Below are positions 50,728 through 58,762 of a stretch of 64,000 nt of DNA, piece by piece (within the stretch, counting starts at the first letter, position 1; each line of letters opens with the position of its first letter). A program made the position numbers and the translations under genes. Source of the DNA: Sedimentitalea sp042687825 (GTDB lineage: Bacteria > Pseudomonadota > Alphaproteobacteria > Rhodobacterales > Rhodobacteraceae); the NCBI RefSeq assembly GCF_042687825.1, contig NZ_JBHUQE010000010.1, positions 1-64,000 of the forward strand, given 5' to 3'. Below the pieces are notes generated by a model. The model saw only the letters and a program-made list of their open reading frames with translations, was not told where the DNA came from and ran no database searches.

Positions 50728-52065
50728 TCAGAGTCCAGCCAACGCCCGGGCCATGGCCGTCTGGCGCGCGATCGTGGCCGCCAGATCCAGCGTCGTCAAT
50801 TCACCATCGCGCACGATCTGCCGCCCCTCGACGAACAGATGCCGGACCCGCGTCGGCCCCGCCAGCAGCAGCGCCGCCGGGTCCCAACTGCCGGCGCTGT
50901 CGATGCCGGTGATGTCCCAGATCGCGATATCGGCGCGCTTGCCCGGTTGCAGCCGACCGCAATCGGGGCGGCCCAGCACATCCGCCCCGCCCCGGGTGGC
51001 GATCTCCAGCGCCTCGCGGGCGCTCATGGCGTCCGCCCCCCGCGTCACCCGCTGCAACAGCATTGCCTGGCGCGCCTCGGCCACCAGGTTGCCGGTGTCG
51101 TTGCTGGCCGAGCCGTCCACCCCCAGCCCAACCCGCAGCCCGGCGTCGCGCATGGCACGTACCGGGGCGATGCCGCTGCCCAGCCGGCAGTTGGAACAGG
51201 GGCAATGCGCCACGCCGGTGCGCGACCGGGCGAACAGGTCGATCTCGGCGCCGTCCAGCTTGACGCAATGGGCGTGCCAGACATCGGCGCCGGTCCAGCC
51301 CAGGTCCTCGGCATATTGTCCGGGACGACAGCCGAAATGCGCCTGGCTATAGGCGATATCCTCGTCATTCTCGGCCAGATGCGTGTGCAGCATCACCCCC
51401 TTGTCGCGCGCCAGCAGCGCCGCGTCGCGCATCAGGTCGCGGCTGACGGAAAACGGCGAACAGGGGGCAATCCCGACCCGGCACATGGACCCCTCGGCCG
51501 GATCGTGATGGGCATCGATGACACGAATGCAATCGGCCAGGATCGCGGCCTCGGATTCGACCAGCGCATCGGGCGGCAAGCCGCCGGCGCTTTCGCCGAT
51601 GCTCATGGCGCCGCGGGTCGGGTGAAAGCGCAGCCCGATCTCTGCCGCCGCGGCGATGGTGTCGTCCAGCCGCGCGCCATTGGGAAAGAGATACAGATGA
51701 TCCGAGCTGAGCGAGCACCCCGACAGGGCCAGTTCGGCCAGACCGATCTGCGCCGACACATGCATCTCTTGCGGGCCGAAACGCGCCCAGATCGGATAGA
51801 GCGTGCGCAGCCAGCCGAACAGCAGCGCGTCCTGCCCGCCCGGCACCGCGCGGGTGAGGGACTGAAAGAGGTGATGATGCGTGTTCACCAGCCCCGGCGT
51901 CACCACACAGCCGCGGGCCGAATGCACCGCGCCGCTGCTGTGCAGGTTTTCGCCTATTTCGGCAATGACACCATCCCGGATCAGGATATCGGCGCCGGTC
52001 AATTCGCGCCGGTCGTCGTCCATGGTCAGGATCGTATCGGCGTCACGGATCAGAATGTCGGTCAT
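50728..52065 (-). CDS. Amidohydrolase, 8-oxoguanine deaminase type
   Basis: A 445-aa cytosolic amidohydrolase/deaminase. Metal ligands are in LVNTHHHLFQS, MLHTHLAEN, and the terminal Asp in GVDGSASND; VWHAHCVKLDGAEIDLFARS is the fourth landmark. GVDGSASNDTGNLVAEARQAMLLQR and TRVRHLFVEGRQIVRDGEL are typical of the 8-oxoguanine deaminase group, which converts 8-oxoguanine to uric acid; guanine or atrazine-type substrates cannot be excluded. ATG 52065 has GGAGA upstream; a GTG at 52077 is in frame. Confidence 0.85.
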   Translation of the reverse strand: MTDILIRDADTILTMDDDRRELTGADILIRDGVIAEIGENLHSSGAVHSARGCVVTPGLVNTHHHLFQSLTRAVPGGQDALLFGWLRTLYPIWARFGPQEMHVSAQIGLAELALSGCSLSSDHLYLFPNGARLDDTIAAAAEIGLRFHPTRGAMSIGESAGGLPPDALVESEAAILADCIRVIDAHHDPAEGSMCRVGIAPCSPFSVSRDLMRDAALLARDKGVMLHTHLAENDEDIAYSQAHFGCRPGQYAEDLGWTGADVWHAHCVKLDGAEIDLFARSRTGVAHCPCSNCRLGSGIAPVRAMRDAGLRVGLGVDGSASNDTGNLVAEARQAMLLQRVTRGADAMSAREALEIATRGGADVLGRPDCGRLQPGKRADIAIWDITGIDSAGSWDPAALLLAGPTRVRHLFVEGRQIVRDGELTTLDLAATIARQTAMARALAGL

Positions 52066-52182
52066 GTCGGTCTCCACACTTCGGTTTGGCCCGGTTCGGT
52101 ATGAAGTGTGAGATCGCGCCGACAGAAAACGGGCAAAGGACTCGACGCGCGCGGGGCAGGATAGCCGAGGCCGCCGGTTCGA

Positions 52183-52983
52183 TCAATTCCCGGGTGTTTG
52201 GCGCAGAATGTTCAGCGCCTCGGCGTGCAACGCGGCGTTGGCCGCAGCCAGAACACGCCCGCCGAGATGCGCCGGCCCGCCCTGCCAGTCGGTGACGATG
52301 CCGCCTGCCGCCTGGATCACCGCAATCGGCGCCTGAATGTCATAGGCATTCAGCCCGGCCTCGATCACCAGGTCGATCTGCCCCGCCGCCAGCAGCGCGT
52401 AGGCATAGCAATCCATGCCATAGCGGGTCAGGCGCGCCTGTGCGGCCACGGCCTCGAACCCGGCGCGTTCGGCCGGCGAGCCGACTTCGGGAAATGTGGT
52501 GAAAAGAATGGCCTGTTGCAGCCGCGAGTCGGGCCGGGTTGCCAATGTCATGGTGCCATGCGGACCGGTCATCTCGGCAATGCCGGGGCCGCCGATGAAC
52601 CGTTCGCTGGTATAAGGCTGGTCGATCAGCCCCAGGACCGGACCGTTCTGGTCCGTCAGCGCAATCAACACACCCCAGGTCGGTGTGCCGCTAATAAATC
52701 CACGGGTGCCGTCGATCGGGTCGAGTACCCATTGCCGCCCGGATTCACCGGGAGTCTGGCCGAACTCTTCGCCCAGGATGCCGTCATCGGGGCGATGTTC
52801 GGTCAACAGGTCGCGCATCGCCTGTTCGGCTGCACGATCCGCGATTGTCACCGGGTCAAATCCGTCGCTGCGCTTGTTCTGCGCGGTCAGGCCCGGTTGT
52901 CGAAAATGCGGCAGGATGGCCGCACGTGCTGCATCCGCAAGCAGGTTCGCCAGGGTCAGATCGGAAAGGGCCGCAATAGTCAT
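52183..52983 (-). CDS. hisN: Inositol monophosphatase family, HisN-type histidinol-phosphatase
   Basis: A 266-aa Mg-dependent phosphatase. The metal site appears as GILGEEFGQ (Glu), WVLDPIDGTRGFISG (DPIDG-T) and the C-terminal NAYDIQAPIAVIQAAGGIVTDWQGG. Within the family the T-R-G-F-I-S-G after DPIDG, rather than T-x-N-F, is typical of the HisN (histidinol-phosphate phosphatase) group. ATG 52983 is chosen; the SD is weak. No other his gene is near. Confidence 0.85.
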   Translation of the reverse strand: MTIAALSDLTLANLLADAARAAILPHFRQPGLTAQNKRSDGFDPVTIADRAAEQAMRDLLTEHRPDDGILGEEFGQTPGESGRQWVLDPIDGTRGFISGTPTWGVLIALTDQNGPVLGLIDQPYTSERFIGGPGIAEMTGPHGTMTLATRPDSRLQQAILFTTFPEVGSPAERAGFEAVAAQARLTRYGMDCYAYALLAAGQIDLVIEAGLNAYDIQAPIAVIQAAGGIVTDWQGGPAHLGGRVLAAANAALHAEALNILRQTPGN

Positions 52984-53036
52984 GCCCGTCCGACTGCCAG
53001 CCGATTGCCCGGATTGCAAGTCTCATCGCGTCGTCT

Positions 53037-53408
53037 TCAGGCCACTTCGCTGAGCACGCGCGCCAGTTCGAACAGCCTGCGCCGCTGATTCTCGGGAATG
53101 GCGTAATACGACCGCACCAGATCCAGCGCCTCTTTGTCGCCCATCAGATCGGCCGGCAGCATCGTCTTGCTGTCATCCTGTTTCTGTTCTTCGCCCAGAC
53201 CTTCGAAAAAGAAACTGACCGGTACATCCAGTGCATCGGCAATGTCCCAGAGCCGCGAAGCGCTGACGCGGTTGGCACCGGTCTCGTACTTCTGGATTTG
53301 CTGGAACTTGATTCCAACCTGCTCTGCCAGTTGCTGCTGCGTCATGCCGATCAACCACCGGCGATGGCGCACGCGCTTGCCGACGTGCACGTCTACGGGA
53401 TGAGTCAT
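53037..53408 (-). CDS. XRE-family transcriptional regulator
   Basis: A 123-aa DNA-binding protein: HVGKRVRHRRWLIGMTQQQLAEQVGIKFQQIQKYETGANRVSASRLWDIADALDVPVSFFFEGL forms an XRE helix-turn-helix plus the following helix. The C-terminus (LDLVRSYYAIPENQRRRLFELARVLSEVA) is helical. This size and sequence class is conserved across alphaproteobacteria (R-H-R-R-W-L-I-G-M-T-Q-Q-Q-L) and is often essential or growth-linked, but its targets are unknown. A strong GGAG precedes ATG 53408. Confidence 0.9.
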   Translation of the reverse strand: MTHPVDVHVGKRVRHRRWLIGMTQQQLAEQVGIKFQQIQKYETGANRVSASRLWDIADALDVPVSFFFEGLGEEQKQDDSKTMLPADLMGDKEALDLVRSYYAIPENQRRRLFELARVLSEVA

Positions 53409-53744
53409 ACGTTTCTCCTTTACCAACACTAGTCACGCTCGAGTCCGAAGGCCGGGATTTGCAGCCTCAGACTGCTCCGCTTCACCTTACCGATCACCGG
53501 TTTTGAACCCGTTCCACTCCACATGCGAATACTACGGGCTTTTTAGTTGAATTCAAGTCAAGCCACTCGCCGAAAACGGGACAACGCCCTGTTCTGGCAC
53601 ATGATTTGTGCTTGATTCGAAACAATAATTCTCAGCCAGCCCTGTTGCGGTGCGACAAAGGTGTTTTTTCGTTTTACCTTTGTGCCGGACTGTTTGACTT
53701 CCGGAAATCTTGCCCTCAAACTGTTAAAAACACAAGGATTTGTT
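53409..53744. promoter_or_regulatory. Divergent AT-rich intergenic region
   Basis: This 336-bp region separates the XRE regulator (minus) from the quinone oxidoreductase (plus). It is AT-rich compared with its surroundings and holds no other gene I can support. It must contain both promoters and probably an operator for the XRE protein; I could not assign individual boxes. Confidence 0.5.
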
Positions 53745-54707
53745 GTGCTAGCCTATCAGATCGAAAGCCCGGGCGCCGCCGCCCGACTGAGCGAAATCGC
53801 GCCGCCCGAACCGGGACCGGGACAGATTCGCGTGAAAATTCGCGCCTGCGGACTGAACTTTGCCGACCTGTTGATCCAGGCCGGAAAATACCAGGATATC
53901 CCGGAACCACCGTTCACGATGGGAATGGAATTGTCCGGAATTGTGGATAAAGTGCACGATTCCGTGGACAATCTTTACGTAGGCGACCGCGTGGCGGTGT
54001 TCTCAGGTCAGGGTGGATTGGCACAACTTGGGGTATTTGATTCGGCCCGCGCCATCCGGATACCCGACAACATGAGCCACGAGCATGCCGCCGCCTTTCA
54101 GATCACCTATGGCACGAGCCACGTGGCGCTGGCACACCGGGCCCGCCTGCAACCCGGTGAAACCCTGCTGGTGACCGGCGCGGCGGGCGGGGTCGGGCTG
54201 ACGGCCATCGAGATCGGCAAGCTGATGGGGGCCACCGTCGTCGCCCATGCCCGCGGCCCGGACAAGCTGGCCGTCGCGCAGGCCGCGGGGGCGGACCATC
54301 TGATTGATGACGCCGAGGATTTGCGCACCCGGCTGCGCGACCTGGGCGGCGCCGATGTCGTTTATGACGCCGTGGGGGGCGCGGCCTTTCAGGCGGCCTT
54401 TCGCGCCTGCAAGCCCGAGGCCCGGCTGTTGCCCATCGGCTTTGCCAGCGGCGACATCCCGCAGATCCCGGCCAATCACCTGCTGGTCAAGAACCTGTCA
54501 GTGCTGGGGGTCTATTTCGGTGGCTACCTGAAATTCCGCCCCGAGGTCGTGCATGAGAGCCTGGCCGAACTGATCGGCTGGTACAGCGCCGGCCGTCTGC
54601 GACCGCATATCAGCCACACGCTGCCGCTGACGCAGGTCGCCGAAGGTCTGGACCTGCTGCGCGCGCGCAAATCCACCGGCAAGGTGGTGATCCGGATCGA
54701 CGACTGA
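53745..54707 (+). CDS. NADPH:quinone oxidoreductase family (MDR, zinc-free)
   Basis: A 320-aa medium-chain dehydrogenase/reductase that lacks the zinc ligands of alcohol dehydrogenases. The N-terminus is LAYQIESPGAAARLSEIAPPEPGPGQIRVKIRACGLNFADLLIQAGKYQ, and the Rossmann motif is VTGAAGGVGLTAIEIGKLMGATVVA. This is the Qor-type arrangement. The start is GTG 53745, with AAGGA 7 nt upstream; ATG 53661 would add an unrelated N-terminus. Confidence 0.9.
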   Translation: MLAYQIESPGAAARLSEIAPPEPGPGQIRVKIRACGLNFADLLIQAGKYQDIPEPPFTMGMELSGIVDKVHDSVDNLYVGDRVAVFSGQGGLAQLGVFDSARAIRIPDNMSHEHAAAFQITYGTSHVALAHRARLQPGETLLVTGAAGGVGLTAIEIGKLMGATVVAHARGPDKLAVAQAAGADHLIDDAEDLRTRLRDLGGADVVYDAVGGAAFQAAFRACKPEARLLPIGFASGDIPQIPANHLLVKNLSVLGVYFGGYLKFRPEVVHESLAELIGWYSAGRLRPHISHTLPLTQVAEGLDLLRARKSTGKVVIRIDD

Positions 54708-54725
54708 CCCAGTACCGACGGGCAA

Positions 54726-55604
54726 TCAGCCGGCCGCCTTCAGGCGCGGCGATGAAACCGCTGAAAACGCGGCCTTGAGCAGGGTCGCCAGCGTCTGGAC
54801 GGCTTCGGTTTCTGCGGTTTGCCGCGCATAGAAGTTGATGAAATGCAGCGGCAGGGGCGGCAGGCTGCCGTCGTGATCAACGACCTCCAGATGCGGCGGC
54901 TGGGTTCCGTCCAGCATCGCCATCACCGCCAGGTCGGCGGCAACGCCAGCCTCGATGCTGCGGTCGGAATCGCTGTCGATGGCCATGTTCCATTCAATCC
55001 CCGCCCCATCCAGCGCCCGCAGGACGATCGGCCGGAAGATACAGCTTCTTCCCTGTGCCAAATCCAGCGGCCGCTTGCGCCAGGCCGAACCGCAGGACGC
55101 GCCGATCCAGACCAGGGGAATCGCGCTGAGAACCTCGCTGCCCGCGACCTTCTCGGGTTCGGTTGTCAGCACCATGTCGCATTCCCCCCGGTCGAACCGG
55201 GCTTTCAGGTCGCGCGTATTGGCGGTGACAAGCTGGACCTTCATCCGGGGAAAGGCCCCGTTGAACTGTTTCAGCACGCGCGGGATCGCCGGATAGACGA
55301 TGTCATGCGGCACCCCCAGCACGATCTCTCCCTCAAAGGCCTGATCGGTCAGCCGCCCAATCACCTCGTCGTTCAATGCCACCATCCGTCTTGCATAGGT
55401 CAACAGCTGTTCGCCCGAAGCCGTCAGCGCGACGCCCCGGCCAGACCGGTCGAGCAGTTCCAGGCCCAGCAGCTCTTCGAGCCGTTTCAGCTGCATCGAC
55501 ACAGCCGATTGCGTCAGGTTCACAAATCCCGCCGCGCGGGTGACCCCGCCCGTGTCGGCCACCGCCACGAACGACCGCAGGGTGGTGATGTCCAGATTTC
55601 TCAT
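54726..55604 (-). CDS. LysR-family transcriptional regulator
   Basis: A 292-aa regulator with the LysR DNA-binding domain ITTLRSFVAVADTGGVTRAAGFVNLTQSAVSMQLKRLEELLGLELLDRSGRG (about 5-56) and a two-lobed ligand domain. It belongs to no subfamily I can name. It is divergent from the DUF1127 gene with a 128-bp AT-rich gap, suggesting it controls that gene and itself. Confidence 0.9.
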   Translation of the reverse strand: MRNLDITTLRSFVAVADTGGVTRAAGFVNLTQSAVSMQLKRLEELLGLELLDRSGRGVALTASGEQLLTYARRMVALNDEVIGRLTDQAFEGEIVLGVPHDIVYPAIPRVLKQFNGAFPRMKVQLVTANTRDLKARFDRGECDMVLTTEPEKVAGSEVLSAIPLVWIGASCGSAWRKRPLDLAQGRSCIFRPIVLRALDGAGIEWNMAIDSDSDRSIEAGVAADLAVMAMLDGTQPPHLEVVDHDGSLPPLPLHFINFYARQTAETEAVQTLATLLKAAFSAVSSPRLKAAG

Positions 55605-55732
55605 ACATCACACTCCTTTATGAATGACCAAACAAATATTCGCTTTAAAGATATGCCATCAACCGCAATAAATATCAAGCATCGTGATGTTGCAATCAGC
55701 ATACATCAAGCGTGGATGAAAGAACATATATC
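55605..55732. promoter_or_regulatory. LysR / DUF1127 divergent promoter region
   Basis: A 128-bp AT-rich gap between divergent genes, with several near-palindromic and repeated ATCA/TGAT motifs (for example ATCGTGAT and CATACATCAAGC) of the size LysR proteins bind. The DUF1127 start lies at the right edge. The exact operator was not resolved. Confidence 0.5.
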
Positions 55733-55939
55733 ATGACCTATATTGCGAACACCCTGAATACGACCCGCCGCCCGACCCTGCGCAACCGCCTGTCGCGCGC
55801 CCTTGCTCTGTGGCGTCAGCGCCGGGCACTGGCCCGGCTGGACGCCGCCGCATTGCAGGATATCGGCGTGACCCGCACCGCTGCCCTGACCGAAGCCCGG
55901 CGTCCGGTCTGGGATGCACCGGCGAACTGGTATCGCTGA
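55733..55939 (+). CDS. DUF1127 small protein
   Basis: A 68-aa protein ending in the DUF1127 motif: a basic stretch (LWRQRRALARLDAAALQDIGVTRTAALTEARRPVWDAPANW) after a variable start. DUF1127 proteins are small, common in alphaproteobacteria and linked to stress and RNA regulation in some species. ATG 55733 is internal to a longer frame opening at 55712; it has no clear SD. The divergent LysR gene suggests regulated expression. Confidence 0.75.
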   Translation: MTYIANTLNTTRRPTLRNRLSRALALWRQRRALARLDAAALQDIGVTRTAALTEARRPVWDAPANWYR

Positions 55940-56131
55940 TCCCGTTGACCTTTTCCCCGTCCCATTCCGCAGGCCTCGCCGACCCGGGCGCCAAAGGCCG
56001 CCCGTTTTGTCAAACTCGCGGTAAAGATTCCTGACGGAAATACTTGAAAAAGCCGGCCGGTCGCCCGATATTTGCCAAGACTGCCGTTGGAATAACTCTG
56101 ACGGCTCCATCGTCTTTAACGGAGACCTTGA

Positions 56132-56881
56132 ATGGCTGAATTCGACATCAACCGCGTGGCGGGCCGGACTGCGGCCGGAACGCGCACCGCCGTGATCGAC
56201 GCGGGGCTGCGCGCGCATATGAACAAGGTCTACGGCACCATGTCCGTGGGCACGCTGCTGACCTTTCTGGTGGCCTGGGCCGTCGGCACCAGCCCGGCCC
56301 TGCTGGGCGCCTTCCGCGATCCCGTCACCCTGTCGCCCAACATCCTGGGCTGGATCGTCATGTTCGCGCCGCTGATCATGGTGTTTGCGTTCGGCGCCGC
56401 CATCAACCGGCTGTCCGCGTCCGGGGCGCAACTGTTCTTTTACGCGTTCTCGGCGGTCATGGGTCTGTCCATGGCCTGGATTTTCGTGGCCTTCACCGGC
56501 TATTCGATCGCGCAGATCTTTCTGATCACCTCGATCTCGTTCGCGGGACTGTCGCTGTGGGGCTACACCACGAAAAAGGACATCTCGGCCTGGGGATCGT
56601 TCCTGATCATGGGCGTGATCGGCCTGATCGTCGCCTCGGTGATCAACATCTTCCTGCAATCGCCGGCGATGATGTTCGCGATCTCGATCCTGGGTGTGCT
56701 GATCTTTGCCGGCCTCACCGCCTATGACACGCAGAAGATCAAGACCGAATATATCCAGCATGCGGCGCATGCGGACACCGAGTGGCTGAGCAAATCCGCG
56801 ATCATGGGCGCGCTGACCCTGTATCTGGACTTCATCAACATGTTCATGTTCCTGCTGAGCATCTTTGGCAACAGGGAATAG
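56132..56881 (+). CDS. Bax inhibitor-1 / YccA family membrane protein
   Basis: A 249-aa protein with seven hydrophobic segments. Members of the TMBIM/YccA family are pH-sensitive Ca2+-leak or stress-protective proteins; E. coli YccA binds FtsH. Landmarks are LTFLVAWAVGTSPALLGAF, the SISFAGLSLWGYTTKKDISAWGSFLIMGVIGLIVASVIN segment, and the C-terminal AYDTQKIKTEYIQHA with the conserved YDTQ. A strong GGAGAC precedes ATG. It is followed by a clear terminator. Confidence 0.92.
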   Translation: MAEFDINRVAGRTAAGTRTAVIDAGLRAHMNKVYGTMSVGTLLTFLVAWAVGTSPALLGAFRDPVTLSPNILGWIVMFAPLIMVFAFGAAINRLSASGAQLFFYAFSAVMGLSMAWIFVAFTGYSIAQIFLITSISFAGLSLWGYTTKKDISAWGSFLIMGVIGLIVASVINIFLQSPAMMFAISILGVLIFAGLTAYDTQKIKTEYIQHAAHADTEWLSKSAIMGALTLYLDFINMFMFLLSIFGNRE

Positions 56882-56904
56882 GACGCTGACCAGACACGAT
56901 ACCA

Positions 56905-56936
56905 GGGGCCGGTCATCAGACCGGCCCTTTTTCGTT
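56905..56936 (+). terminator. Intrinsic terminator after the Bax inhibitor-1 gene
   Basis: GGGCCGGTC (56906-56914) pairs exactly with GACCGGCCC (56919-56927) around ATCA, followed by TTTTT. A classic intrinsic terminator 24 bp after the TAG. Confidence 0.92.
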
Positions 56937-57208
56937 TCGGGATCGATCTGCTCAGCCGACCTTGCGCAACGACAATGCCGCCCCCCAAGCATGGCCATGG
57001 AGGCGACTGGATTCCGCGGCGGTCCGGAATGGCGGATGCCCTCGGGCCTTTCCGGCCGGACCGCCGCGATCGCACCTGACACAGGCAGGAGGGCGACAGA
57101 GGGTGCCAATCGGGCTGTATCCCGTCCCGTGCAATACGTGTGATCAGGCAGGCGCCGCCGCCGATCCGGGGGGGGGCGCCCTTGTCGCGGGCCGGTCGAA
57201 CAGCGGCC
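56937..57208. other. Region between terminator and GNAT gene
   Basis: No gene is supported here. The main feature is a perfect 13-bp inverted repeat (57015-57027 with 57056-57068, about 28 nt apart), which could fold as a hairpin of an unknown small RNA or be a binding site. The GNAT gene reads toward it, so it might also end that transcript. Confidence 0.5.
57015..57068. repeat. Perfect 13-bp inverted repeat
   Basis: CGCGGCGGTCCGG (57015-57027) and CCGGACCGCCGCG (57056-57068) are exact reverse complements with a 28-nt spacer. No T-tract follows on either strand. It sits between two transcription units that converge. Confidence 0.75.
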
Positions 57209-57700
57209 TCAGGCGCTGAACTGCAGCTGCATGCGCAACGCGGGAAAGGCGATGCCGGGGCGTAACTCGATTTCCATCGGACCCCGCGTGACAAAGCCCA
57301 GCGCTGCATAAAAGGGTTCGGCGGTGCGGGTGGACCAGCATTCCATCCGGACCATCCCGGCCTCGCGCGCCTCGTTCAGACTATGAGCCACCACTGCGCG
57401 GCCAATGCCCCGGCGCAACAGGCGATCATCCGTGACCACGTGACGGATATGCCCCAGTTCCGCGTCGCTGCGATCGCGGGTCCAGCCGCCGGCGCCGACC
57501 AGCGCGTCCAGTTCCGTCACCGCGACATGATAGGTTCCGCTGGACAGCAGCGCCGGGTTCGCCCGGCTGATGATCGGCAGAGCGGTGACCAGCACCGAGG
57601 GCGGATAATCCGGTTTCAGCAGGCGCGGGTAGACACGGGCCAACAGCGCATCAACATCGGCCAGGTCATTCAACGTGCTTGGGCGTATCCGGATCTGCAA
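57209..57700 (-). CDS. GNAT-family N-acetyltransferase
   Basis: A 163-aa acetyltransferase with the acetyl-CoA motif A as HVVTDDRLLRRGIGRAVVAHSLNEAREAG (R-R-G-I-G), preceded by AVTELDALVGAGGWTRDRS. The C-terminus AEPFYAALGFVTRGPMEIEL is typical of the family. The substrate is unknown. It reads in the same direction as rpmG and lies just downstream of the rpmG terminator. Confidence 0.9.
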   Translation of the reverse strand: MQIRIRPSTLNDLADVDALLARVYPRLLKPDYPPSVLVTALPIISRANPALLSSGTYHVAVTELDALVGAGGWTRDRSDAELGHIRHVVTDDRLLRRGIGRAVVAHSLNEAREAGMVRMECWSTRTAEPFYAALGFVTRGPMEIELRPGIAFPALRMQLQFSA

Positions 57701-57722
57701 GACTGTACCCTTGAATCAAGAA

Positions 57723-57744
57723 GGGTCACGCGCTGGCGTGACCC
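57723..57744 (-). terminator. Intrinsic terminator after rpmG
   Basis: On the minus strand GGGTCACGC pairs exactly with GCGTGACCC around a 4-nt loop, followed by TTCTTGATT. It lies 25 bp beyond the rpmG stop and before the GNAT gene. Confidence 0.85.
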
Positions 57745-57769
57745 ATTCTTCCGGTCTGATCGGACAGGC

Positions 57770-57937
57770 TTACTTGATCTTGCCTTCCTTGTACTCGACA
57801 TGCTTGCGGACCACCGGGTCGTATTTGCGGACGACCATCTTTTCGGTCATGGTGCGCGCGTTTTTCTTGGTCACGTAAAAGTGGCCGGTGCCTGCGGTCG
57901 AGTTCAGGCGGATTTTGATTGTGGTCGGCTTCGCCAT
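57770..57937 (-). CDS. rpmG: 50S ribosomal protein L33
   Basis: A 55-aa ribosomal protein: MAKPTTIKIRLNSTAGTGHF then YVTKKNARTMTEKMVVRKYDP and VVRKHVEYKEGKIK. It lacks the two CxxC pairs of zinc-binding L33, so it is the zinc-free paralogue. I built it directly from the sequence because no long frame covers it: ATG 57937 to TAA 57770. GGAGAGA precedes the start. Confidence 0.96.
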   Translation of the reverse strand: MAKPTTIKIRLNSTAGTGHFYVTKKNARTMTEKMVVRKYDPVVRKHVEYKEGKIK

Positions 57938-58007
57938 GGTCTCTCTCCTGCAACGAAAGGCGCGTCCGGTCTTGGCCGCCCCATCGACATATGCGTATGA
58001 AGCTGCG

Positions 58008-58035
58008 CTTTTACCCGCGCGCTTGGCCGAGTCAA
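58008..58035 (-). promoter_or_regulatory. Candidate rpmG promoter
   Basis: On the minus strand TTGACT (58035-58030) is followed after 16 nt by TAAAAG (58013-58008), a fair sigma-70-like pair about 70 nt upstream of the start codon. Just upstream of the -35 lies the perfect palindrome at 58038-58056. Confidence 0.55.
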
Positions 58036-58037
58036 CA

Positions 58038-58056
58038 GCGGAATTGCCAATTCCGC
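58038..58056. promoter_or_regulatory. Perfect 8-bp palindrome upstream of rpmG promoter
   Basis: GCGGAATT (58038-58045) and AATTCCGC (58049-58056) are exact reverse complements around GCC. It sits 3 bp upstream of the candidate -35 of rpmG, a position for an activator or repressor site. The regulator is unknown. On the plus strand it is upstream of the 42-codon ORF. Confidence 0.6.
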
Positions 58057-58170
58057 GGATTCACCGCCCCCAGCGCCGCAATGGCTCGAATTCTTTACAA
58101 ATCTCGATTGCATCGGTAAGGTTCGCGCATATTTTGCGACCCAGTGTTTTTTTGACGGTTAGAGGTTTTC

Positions 58171-58299
58171 ATGCGGTCTCGTCGCCTCCCCCCCTTTGCC
58201 ATTGCCGTGATCCTGTGCGCCAGCCTGCTGGCCGCGAGTCAGCTGCTGATCCGCACCGGCAACACTGATGCCCAGCATTCGGCGCTGGCGATCCAATAG
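58171..58299 (+). CDS. Possible 42-aa secreted or membrane small protein
   Basis: A short frame, ATG 58171 to TAG 58299, encoding 42 residues: basic MRSRRLPP, then a hydrophobic core FAIAVILCASLLAASQLLI, then RTGNTDAQHSALAIQ. The core looks like a signal or single membrane anchor. GAGG lies about 6 nt upstream. It is followed by a good terminator (58307-58331), which supports a transcript here. No family is known to me. Confidence 0.5.
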   Translation: MRSRRLPPFAIAVILCASLLAASQLLIRTGNTDAQHSALAIQ

Positions 58300-58306
58300 C
58301 GTTCCG

Positions 58307-58331
58307 CCCCGGTGCCACCCCGGGGTTTCTT
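58307..58331 (+). terminator. Intrinsic terminator after the 42-aa ORF
   Basis: CCCCGG (58307-58312) pairs with CCGGGG (58320-58325) around a 7-nt loop, followed by TTTCTT. It lies 7 bp after the TAG of the small ORF. Confidence 0.75.
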
Positions 58332-58357
58332 GACTTAACGCCAAGTTGCCGTAACGT
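58330..58357 (+). promoter_or_regulatory. Candidate promoter of the 121-aa secreted protein gene
   Basis: TTGACT (58330-58335) and TAACGT (58352-58357) are separated by 16 bp. The predicted start would give a short leader of about 30 nt before ATG 58397. Confidence 0.5.
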
Positions 58358-58396
58358 GTTCCCATTCTAGAACTCAACTTATAGGATGGATTAGTT

Positions 58397-58762
58397 ATGC
58401 GCTTTCCCAGAATTCTGCTGGCCATTGCCCTTTGCGCGACGGCGCCGGTCGCAACGCCGCTATTTGCCGATGACGATTTTACCCGGATCACCTCGGACAC
58501 CGACTTTCGAAAGCTCGTGGTTGGCAAGAAGGTTCAGTACGATTGGGGATATGTCGTCGCCAAGCGGAATGGCGCGTTGCGCGGCGAGGCAAACGGCAAA
58601 GCCCTGAAAGGCGCCTGGGCCTGGCGCGACGGGTTCTGGTGTCGCACACTGGAAACCCATCGGGCCGATACCGATTGTCAGGTTGCCGAGATCAACGGCA
58701 AACAGGTTCGGTTCACCCGCAAACGCGGCAAGGGAACTGCGGTCACTGGCAAAATAAAGTAA
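58397..58762 (+). CDS. Small secreted protein of unknown function
   Basis: A 121-aa protein with a signal peptide (MRFPRILLAIALCATAPVATPLFA) and a mature part with DDDFTRITSDTDFRKLVVGKKVQYDWGYVVAKRNG, then GAWAWRDGFWCRTLETHRADTDCQVAEING and a basic end. The two cysteines in FWCRT and TDCQ could be disulfide-linked. I recognise a recurring secreted family of Rhodobacteraceae but no function. It has its own promoter and no operon partner. Confidence 0.7.
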   Translation: MRFPRILLAIALCATAPVATPLFADDDFTRITSDTDFRKLVVGKKVQYDWGYVVAKRNGALRGEANGKALKGAWAWRDGFWCRTLETHRADTDCQVAEINGKQVRFTRKRGKGTAVTGKIK

